Position numbers and translations under genes: made by a program. A model generated the notes under the pieces. It was not told the DNA's origin, did no database searches, and saw only the letters and a list, made by a program, of their open reading frames with translations. From Maylandia zebra (Eukaryota > Chordata > Actinopteri > Cichliformes > Cichlidae): DNA of 64,000 nt. Shown here in pieces: positions 59,188 to 64,000 of this stretch (position 1 is the stretch's first letter; each line of letters starts with the position of its first letter). The stretch is from positions 261,286 to 325,285 of the forward strand of contig NC_135176.1 of the NCBI RefSeq assembly GCF_041146795.1. The letters are read 5' to 3'.

Positions 59188-59196
59188 GAATTTTAC

Positions 59197-59323
59197 CTGA
59201 AATGAGTTGGCTGGCATCCAGATCAGTGGAATCTGATGATTTGACTTCACAATCCACCTTCAGCTCTGCCACCTGCTCTTCTAAAGATGTGCTTAAACCC
59301 CAGGGAGTAAACTGCAGACTGCT
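59197..59323 (-). CDS. dact3: DACT3-like, penultimate exon
   Basis: Bounded by acceptor ATTACAG (AG at 59324-59325) and donor GTAAAA (GT at 59195-59196). The 127 bases code for 42 residues plus one base: SSLQFTPWGLSTSLEEQVAE, then LKVDCEVKSSD and DLDASQLIS. The W-L-(x)n-LEEQVxELKVD pattern fits the segment after the leucine-zipper region of Dapper proteins (in DACT3: LVWDLGQQLGDLSLE). It ends in phase 1, which matches the start of the terminal exon at 51079. Upstream exons, with the leucine zipper, are outside or not recognised. Confidence 0.72.
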
Positions 59324-59579
59324 CTGTAATACACACAGAAAGAAATTCAAATTGTCAAAAAAATCATCAAAGACTGAACATTCATTCCAATGCTGTGTGC
59401 TTCTATTTGTGTTCACATTTTATGTCACATTTTCTTCCCATACAGAAGCTACTCATCGCCGTGGTGTATATTAAATGTAACAGTGGCTTTGGCATTCATG
59501 GCTTTGGGCTGCCACAGCAGCTCTACATGTTTACTTTGCTAGTTTTACGCTGAACACCCTTCTTGATGCAACCCCCAAG

Positions 59580-59863
59580 CAACGTTCCCTGTAATGTTTC
59601 ACGTGTCTGAACACACAAACTCCCTGAGCGTCCCTTGGACCACTGTGAGCAACAGCAGACGTGTGCACTGTGGTCACGCCAGCATCCAAGTTACATGTTT
59701 ATTAAAATAATCAAATTACAGCGTTTATGTTAGACTACTTTTAATTAACCGATTTAGCCCACTTACAATGAAAATTTAAATAAATCTTGTTCATGACCTG
59801 TGCAGCATGTTAACACTATTGGAAGGAAAAATAACTTGAACTTCAATTTTGAAAACACAACTC

Positions 59864-59894
<31 letters not shown>

Positions 59895-61067
59895 AGCTCT
59901 GACTTGTATTATGAGTCTGAGGTCTGGGAGAGAGTCTGTAACTCTGTCTGCAAAATACAGTAAATATATATTTATAATGACCAATGTTGGGCAATTAATT
60001 ATATAGTTACTTCTTCAAAAAAGTAACTGAGTTATGCAAACAAAGTTTTGCAGCTTTTACCTAAAAATGCAGCCAAGGCGTTTTTAAAATAAACATTTCA
60101 AACTATTTACAGAACAATCAGCTGTTCTGCATCAAATCTGATGCCACACAAATTATTTGTGCCGCTCCAAAAAATAATTTCTGTCCACAATGAGATGAAG
60201 GAGAACAACAGCCTGATACCTGCAGGCCTGAGAGCAGCAGATGTGTCACTGCTGTAACACCTGTAACACTCAGCAGGCGCCTCATTGTTCTGACACACAC
60301 AACACAACTATTGACTACACTACACACTAACTACACAAGATTTGCGCTAAATGTCGTAAATCTCTCAAAACACGCCGTCACTCCTAAAACTTCCCCTTCC
60401 TAAACAACTAAATGCCATGTTGCCATATCATTTTTTGATTGGTCGACATGGTGCATTTTTCCACCAATAGGAAAGGCTGGGGGAGGGGGGCTGTTTTGCT
60501 CACAGGCTTTCGAGCGTTTTCCTTATAAAACGCTGTTTTTACCGTTTCTTCCTGCAGTAAATAAAAACAACGACAGTATTCAGGAAGAAAAACAAACACT
60601 GCAGATATTTTTATCATAACTCTGGTTTTACGTGGCCGATCAACACAATTTAAAAACTGGTATAAAGTCCACACTTTGTCCGTCAGTTGTTCCGTCTGTC
60701 CTGCTCACATCTCCAATGGTTGTACACGTTGTCATTAACGTGGCTTCACTCCACATCAGCCGCTTTGCTAAAACACCGGTGTCGCACATAAGGACGCTGT
60801 CCTTAGCCTGTCAACCACGTTGATCAGCTGCGTATATACGAATGTGAATCGCATCATTGGCTGGACTGTGGGATAAGGTGGCATCGTTCTAATCCCATAC
60901 GGGAGCAGCCAGTCACTGACTAACACTGCAGAACAGAATTGTTAAAGTTTTTGTTTTCATTTCAATTCAGGTTAGATTTTTTTTTTTTTTTTTTTTTTTT
61001 TGTGCGCAACGCAGATTTTCTGTGTGCAGAGAGCAAGCCAGCAGTGCGCAGCTTAGAGGGAACATTG
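59580..61067. mobile_element. hAT-like element with nested repeats
   Basis: It starts CAACGTTCCCTGTAATG and ends CTTAGAGGGAACATTG, an inverted repeat, with a perfect 8-bp duplication CCCCCAAG (59572-59579 and 61068-61075). Long T runs (59863-59890 and about 60978-61001) are inside. The central part (about 59982-60900) looks like a second DNA-transposon-like repeat beginning CAATGTTGGGCAATTAATT; 60060-60262 resembles 29285-29500. No protein is coded. Confidence 0.82.
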
Positions 61068-61075
61068 CCCCCAAG

Positions 61076-62119
61076 GGACCCTATAATCATTAATAATATA
61101 AGTAAATGTAATAATTTAATAATTTGTTGAAGTTGACATCATACATACTTTTAAATGAAGTCATAGGAATCTCTTGGAATCTCATACAACTACTCCCTAA
61201 CTGCACAACTGTGTGAACAGATGCAAAAATACTTTCTAGTTGTTCCCGGGATGAGAGTAGGTAGAAACAGACAGAGCAGTGACCTAGACATTAACAGACA
61301 GCTACACCCACAAACACTTACTATCACAATTAAACTACGTCATGTACATTAACAGGTACCTTATAGCTTAAGAAGTGAACATGCAGTTCACTTGTTCAGC
61401 TATAAGAAACATGGTTTATTCACAGGGAGTAAACATTTAGCCAGTATGCCACTGTAGGCCGCAAAATGCAATTTTTGAATTCTAAAGTTTATAGTTAATT
61501 TAGCTTTCACTATAAATAGAGGCCCTAATAATAATAATGCTGGCAGTAAACAGAGTCTTTCCTATTTTTGCAGTGCATTTATACCACCTGAGGCTGTCAC
61601 CTTTGTTATAAACCCCAACATTTCAGGAGGACGTCCTGGTCCTTTGGATGTAAATTTCTCCACTTTTGTGTGGATTATTGCAAACATCTTGCCTGTTGTT
61701 GTTATCGGCTCTGTAGTGTTTAGCAGATTTGAATGTGTCCCCCTACCTTAAGAAAACTGTCCTTCCCATATTGTTCTGGTGGTTTATTGAGGGAGGAACA
61801 CAATCAGCCCTTGTATTCAGTTAATCATAAACAGAAATCTAGTTTCTGGTTTGGTAATTTCTTATTTTAGACAAGCATTGGTGCGTCCTCTGAATACAAA
61901 AAGTCATCTCAGTAGATTAAAATTTTCACCCAATCTTTAATCTCCCTTTTATTTCAAATAAAGTGGTTCTTTGTCAGCTCCTGTTCTTACCAGACATTTG
62001 TGGGATTATTGAGGTATTGCAAGTTTGTTTGAAGGATTTTCACAGCAAATAATCTGTTCTTAGGTTAGTTTTTAATGACTCGTTTATTTTAATTCTTTTT
62101 TCATCTTTTGGTTTCAAAA
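61076..62119. other. No gene seen
   Basis: AT-rich unique-looking sequence upstream of the DACT3-like exons. No leucine-zipper exon of the Dapper type was found on the minus strand here. Confidence 0.45.
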
Positions 62120-63010
62120 GATGAACGTCTGGTGTCCTGGTGCAGCCACAACAACCTGGTGCTGAATGCCCAGAAGACAGTGGAGATTATTGTGGACTTC
62201 AGGAAGCACACAGCTCCACTCCCCCCCCCATCATCCTGACTGACACCCCCATCACCTCTGTGGACTCATTCCGCTTCCTGGGTACCACCATCACCCAGGA
62301 CCTGAAGTGGGAGCCCACCATCACCTCCGTCATCAAGAAAGCCCAGCAGAGGATGTACTTCCTGAGGCAGCTGAAGAAATTCAACCTGCCAACACGGACG
62401 ATGATGCAGTTCTACACTGCAATCATCGAGTCCATCCTCACCTCCTCCATCACTGTGTGGTACGCTGGAGCCACTGTCAGGGACAAACAGAGACTGCAGC
62501 GTGTTGTGCGCTCTCCTGAGAAGGTGATTGGCTGCAGACTCCCATCTCTGCAGGACCTGTACACCTCCAGGACACTGGGGCATGCAGCTCGGATCTCAGC
62601 TGACCCTTCTCACCCTGGACACAGTCTGTTTGACCTGCTCCCCTCAGGCAGGAGGCTCCGGTCCATTCGCACCAGAACCTCTCGCCACAAGAACAGTTTC
62701 TTCCCCTCTGCTGTCGGACACATGAACAATAACCATATGAATGTTCCCGCCACTAACACATGACCCTACGCTGTGTCAACTGCATCATTCCATGTTTGGC
62801 ACTGATCACCACCTGCACTCATGTATATATCTTTCTACGTAGCACTTTTAATTCTTATTCTTACTTTTATTTTTCCATGTCTATTTAAGCGCAATTTATG
62901 ACACTATGTTTGCACTGAAGCACCGCAGCAATTTCCTAATGTTGTAAACCTGCTCAACATTTGGCAATAAACCCCTTTCTGATTCTGATTCTGATTCTGA
63001 TTCTGATTTG
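62120..63010 (+). pseudogene. 5'-truncated L2/CR1-type LINE
   Basis: The plus strand reads RLVSWCSHNNLVLNAQKTVE at about 62125-62190, then after a frame change in a C run (62221-62229) SFRFLGTTITQDLKWEPTIT, KKAQQRMYFLRQLKKFNLP, ESILTSSITVWYAG, QRLQRVVRSPEKVIGCRLPS and LLPSGRRLRSIRTRTSRHKN. This is the RT thumb and C-terminal region of an L2/CR1-group LINE. It ends with a (TTCTGA)n tail (about 62979-63007). Confidence 0.88.
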
Positions 63011-63049
63011 ACACAGGTGACCACAGGATTCTCAATTGTTGCCTTGGTA

Positions 63050-64000
63050 ACTTGCACTTGAGCATCTATTTCCACTGTTTTGCTGATGATTCCCAAATCT
63101 ACCTGCCCCTGAAAGAAAATAATGACACTTCACTAAAACTATTGTGAAAATGTCTCAGTCACATTGAAGACTGGATGACCTTAAATTCTGTTAAACATTA
63201 ACAGGAACAGGACTGAAGACATGACACTTCTCTTTCACGCCTTCAAATGCTCTAAAATGCCACTGCTCACCCTTTACTGGTCTCTCTGAATGGTTTTGGA
63301 CTGATTTTAAGATTTTATTATATGTTTTTAAATCCCTTAATTTGTTTACTTCAGCAGATCTTGCTGATCTCTTAACTCCTTATATTCCTTAAAAGTCACA
63401 AAGACTCAAGCTAAGAGAAGGGGGGAAGGAACCACTTAACTGCTGACCATAATATTTAATTACAGAGATTGGAGCATGCTGTAGGTATCTAACAGACACC
63501 AGTTTGTTCATGTAAATGGAGAGTCCTCTTCACAAGCTGAGGTTAATTATGGAGTTCAGTGCTAGGGCAAATTCTGTTTACATTATACATGCTTCCCTTA
63601 GGCAGTATCATCAGAAGGAAGACAGAAGGTCCTTCAGCTGATCCAAAATGCTGCACCAAGAATACTATCAGGCACTAGAAAGAGAGAGCAGATTTCTCCT
63701 ATACCGGCTTTTCTCTTAAATCCAGAATCAAATTTAAAATCCTGCTCATCATTTACAAGTCTTGAATGATCAAGCCCCAGCTTATAAGACCTTAAGACCT
63801 TATCTTAGTAAATTGGGACCGTATCACCCCATTAGAGCACTTCACTCACATACCCTAGCAACTTGCTGTTGCTAGGGTATTGAAAAGTAGAATGAGAGGC
63901 AGAGACTTCTGCTCCCAGTTCAGGTTCAGAGACAGAAACACTCTCTACCTGTAGGCTTAAAACTTCTTCTTCACTCATCTATTTTCACTCACTACGTGTT
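63050..64000 (+). pseudogene. Decayed L2-type LINE, running off the right edge
   Basis: Pieces of L2-type RT in several frames: FADDSQIYLPLKENND (motif C, about 63080), then at 63470-63620 a second copy of upstream RT sequence ([15 protein letters not shown]), then LQLIQNAAPRILSGTRKRE (about 63630-63690). The order and the presence of two RT pieces suggest two overlapping or rearranged insertions. Stops abound. Confidence 0.75.

Larger units (their letters stand above)
51080..59196 (-). other. dact3: Intron of the DACT3-like gene
   Basis: The 8.1-kb intron lies between donor 59195-59196 and acceptor 51080-51081. It contains a hAT split by an intact Tc1, a second Tc1, microsatellites and a SINE next to the donor. 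The unannotated parts (51110-52090, 56225-59000) show no exon-like sequence. A short repeat with ACACAGCAAAATCTCCAGT ends lies around 56395-56655, and (GT)n is at about 57209-57236. Confidence 0.7.

Overview
This window looks like a repeat-dense stretch of a teleost (probably percomorph, possibly cichlid) chromosome. The evidence is intron-containing vertebrate genes embedded in fish-type transposons: Tc1 elements, L2/CR1-like and L1-like LINEs, an R4-type LINE with a restriction-like endonuclease, Penelope, many hAT elements and piggyBac MITEs. There are no bacterial features, CRISPR arrays, or rRNA or tRNA genes. All names come from reading motifs and from memory of the families; no database was searched.

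Three host genes can be supported. At the left edge, on the minus strand, is the first coding exon of a DMPK/MRCK-type kinase (83-248); the rest lies outside the window. On the plus strand is a compact LBH-family gene (16847-16924 and 22563-22814, about 109 aa), with a possible alternative last exon at 25205-25322. On the minus strand is a Dapper/DACT gene, best matching DACT3, with a penultimate exon at 59197-59323 and a large terminal exon at 49482-51079 ending in the MTTV PDZ-binding tail. DMPK and DACT3 lie in the same region of human chromosome 19q13.3, which supports both calls.

Almost everything else is transposon. 1.4-10.1 kb: Tc1 remnant, inverted-repeat elements, a solo LTR, a minus-strand LINE fragment, a Penelope fragment with a hammerhead-like motif, and an L1 3' end with a very long GC-rich tail. 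10.5-14.3 kb: a solo LTR containing a BED-finger hAT, then another hAT containing a second solo LTR. 16.9-22 kb: the lbh-like intron, filled by LINE tail > piggyBac MITE > L1 > LTR. 23-31 kb: hAT, L2, Penelope, gypsy and L1 fragments. 31-36 kb: a decayed LINE broken by two hATs, one of which holds another LINE. 38-45 kb: the R4-type LINE split by a nearly intact L2-type LINE and followed by AT repeats holding a hAT. 49-59 kb: the DACT gene, whose intron carries a hAT split by an apparently intact Tc1 element, and a second, dead Tc1. 59-64 kb: a SINE, a hAT and LINE fragments.

Many boundaries are fixed by target-site duplications read directly from the sequence, so the relative order of insertion can be worked out in several places. 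The most notable items are the intact Tc1 (52374-53977), the LBH-like gene with a stop codon overlapping a splice donor, the SINE lying about 10 bases from a DACT splice donor, the BED-only hAT ORF, and the hammerhead-like Penelope motif.
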